A stretch of 6,128 nt of DNA from contig RFKI01000231.1 of the NCBI GenBank assembly GCA_003694355.1, positions 1 to 6,128 on the forward strand, given 5' to 3'. Within the stretch, counting starts at the first letter, position 1, and the number at the start of each line of letters is the position of its first letter. Source of the DNA: Bdellovibrio sp. (lineage in GTDB: Bacteria > Bdellovibrionota > Bdellovibrionia > Bdellovibrionales > UBA1609). Shown here piece after piece: positions 5,084 to 6,128 of this stretch. The position numbers and the translations under genes are program-made. The notes below the pieces were generated by a model that ran no database searches, had not been told where the DNA came from, and saw only the letters and a list, made by a program, of their open reading frames with translations.

Positions 5084-6128
5084 GGCGATCACTGGACCAG
5101 GGTTGCCCATGGGATCGCGCCCTCCCTGCTTTTCTTCTTCGTCTTGAGCGGCTTGTTGTTCTTTAAGCTCAGCAGCTTTTTTAGCTTCCTGTTGCTCGGC
5201 CTGCATTTTTTTAGAAAGGCTTTCACGACGTTCAGCAATATCCTTGACTCCTTTTCCATTGATCATCATATCCACTTCATCACTATCAATGGTTTCATAT
5301 TCCAGGAGCGCCTGAGCCAAAGCATGGAGCTTATCTATATTCTCTGTAATAATCTTTTTAGCAGCCTGATAACCTTCCATAACAATTTTTCTCACTTCTT
5401 CATCAATCTCCTCAGCTTTGGCCTCCGAGTACTCCTTCGTTTGAGAGTATTGCATGCCTAAAAACACAGGGCCTTCCCGCTTTTCCAAGGCCAAAGGACC
5501 AATTTTATCACTCATCCCCCACTCACAAACCATACTCCTTGCCAGTTGAGTGGCCCGCTCAATGTCATTACCCGCGCCCGTTGTAAAGTCCTTGAAAATC
5601 ACTTCTTCAGCAACACGTCCTCCAAACAAAAAGGCAATGGTGTTTTGAGCTTTGCTCTTTGTTAAACTCAAGGATTCTTCCTTTGGAAGTGTTTGTGTCA
5701 CGCCCAGGGCCATTCCTCTTGGAATAATGGAAACTTTATGAATGGGATCCATCCCTGGCAACAGCTTGCCCACAAGAGTATGACCAGCCTCATGATAAGC
5801 TGTCACCTTTTTATCTTCTTCACTGATCACCATGGATTTTCTCTCAGACCCCATCATGACCTTGTCCTTAGCCTTTTCAAAATCAGCCATTTCAACTTTA
5901 TGCTTATTTTGTCTGGCAGCTTGCAAAGCGGCTTCATTCACCAAGTTCTCCAAGTCAGCTCCACTAAACCCTGGAGTCCCTCTGGCTATTTTTTCAAGAT
6001 CCACATCAGAGGCTAGGGGTGTTTTTCGAACATGCACTTGAAGAATCTTTAAGCGTCCTTCCAGGTCAGGCTTATTAACAATCACCCTTCGATCAAAACG
6101 CCCTGGCCTTAAAAGAGCTGGATCTAAA
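5081..6128 (-). CDS. ftsH: ATP-dependent zinc metalloprotease FtsH, C-terminal part (5' end outside window)
   Basis: FtsH is the hexameric, membrane-anchored AAA+ protease that degrades unassembled membrane proteins and some regulators. The frame is open to the right edge, leaving 348 residues. The visible part begins at the end of the AAA domain with LDPALLRPGRFDRR (1-14), which is the second region of homology holding the arginine fingers. It is followed by the lid segment GTPGFSGADLENL (50-62, counted from the edge). The zinc protease domain carries HEAGH (112-116) and the third zinc ligand Asp in the FTTGAGNDIERAT stretch (Asp188). The N-terminal membrane helices and Walker motifs are outside the window. 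After the protease domain comes a charged tail (about 298-336) rich in Lys, Glu, Gln and Ala, likely coiled coil or disordered, ending in a Gly/Pro-rich tip (PMGNPGPVIA). A GTG at 6085 is not the true start, since conserved FtsH sequence continues upstream of it. Confidence 0.98.
   Translation of the reverse strand, partial: LDPALLRPGRFDRRVIVNKPDLEGRLKILQVHVRKTPLASDVDLEKIARGTPGFSGADLENLVNEAALQAARQNKHKVEMADFEKAKDKVMMGSERKSMVISEEDKKVTAYHEAGHTLVGKLLPGMDPIHKVSIIPRGMALGVTQTLPKEESLSLTKSKAQNTIAFLFGGRVAEEVIFKDFTTGAGNDIERATQLARSMVCEWGMSDKIGPLALEKREGPVFLGMQYSQTKEYSEAKAEEIDEEVRKIVMEGYQAAKKIITENIDKLHALAQALLEYETIDSDEVDMMINGKGVKDIAERRESLSKKMQAEQQEAKKAAELKEQQAAQDEEEKQGGRDPMGNPGPVIA

Larger units (their letters stand above)
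488..6128 (-). other. Probable operon ftsH-cdaA-cdaR-glmM-nnr-tsaE
   Basis: Six genes on one strand are separated by an 8-base gap, a 4-base overlap, a 13-base gap, a 4-base overlap and a 1-base overlap. No gap can hold a terminator, and I see no stem-loop with a T-run between them. A single transcript starting beyond the right edge is the simplest reading; internal promoters inside coding sequence cannot be ruled out. No clear terminator is visible after tsaE either, so the transcript may run on into the antisense strand of the converging gene. Confidence 0.8.

Noticed and set aside
5072..5461. Plus-strand frame encoding a very hydrophobic, Phe/Leu-rich 129-residue peptide that looks like a membrane protein
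   Set aside because: It is antisense to the Lys/Glu-rich FtsH tail, and complementing Lys and Glu codons produces Phe and Leu codons. It has no ribosome site or family resemblance.
6083..6085. GTG at 6085 as the start of a short FtsH-like protease
   Set aside because: The upstream in-frame codons encode the conserved LDPALLRPGRFDR segment of FtsH up to the window edge, so the gene is simply cut by the window.

Overview
The window is ordinary, densely packed bacterial chromosome. It holds a six-gene minus-strand run, read right to left: ftsH (3' part only), cdaA, a short cdaR/ybbR-type gene, glmM, nnr and tsaE. A seventh gene, cut by the left edge, converges on tsaE from the plus strand. There are no RNA genes, mobile elements, CRISPR arrays or long repeats that I can support, and no gene-free stretch longer than 13 bases between the six minus-strand genes. 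By hand count G+C is about 43% in the two stretches sampled. The ftsH-cdaA-cdaR-glmM order, followed by nnr and tsaE, is a layout I associate with Deltaproteobacteria in the broad sense, including Bdellovibrio-like lineages. The left-edge protein resembles the GAF-like modules common in that group. This placement is inference; nothing in the window names a species.

Region by region: 1-510 (+) is the C-terminal 169 residues of a protein ending in a GAF-like domain. 488-922 (-) is TsaE, the ATPase of tRNA t6A synthesis. 922-2418 (-) is a bifunctional NAD(P)HX epimerase/dehydratase. 2415-3860 (-) is phosphoglucosamine mutase GlmM with an unusual N-terminal extension. 3874-4278 (-) is a one-helix, one-domain YbbR/CdaR-like protein. 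4275-5072 (-) is the membrane diadenylate cyclase CdaA. 5081 to the right edge (-) is the C-terminal 348 residues of the FtsH protease. Junctions are very tight: an 8-base gap, a 4-base ATGA overlap, a 13-base gap, another ATGA overlap and a 1-base TAATG overlap. This argues for a single transcript with translational coupling, whose promoter lies beyond the right edge.

Functionally the centre is the CdaA-CdaR-GlmM module, which links c-di-AMP signalling to production of glucosamine-1-phosphate for peptidoglycan (and LPS, if the cell has an outer membrane). FtsH supplies membrane-protein quality control. Nnr and TsaE are housekeeping repair and tRNA-modification enzymes carried at the end of the operon. 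No new biological system is evident. The points worth a second look are the minimal CdaR, the absence of folP and acpS from places where they often sit, the GlmM extension, the non-ATG start of cdaA, the convergent 23-base overlap at the left, and a C-over-G bias on the plus strand that does not flip when the coding strand flips.
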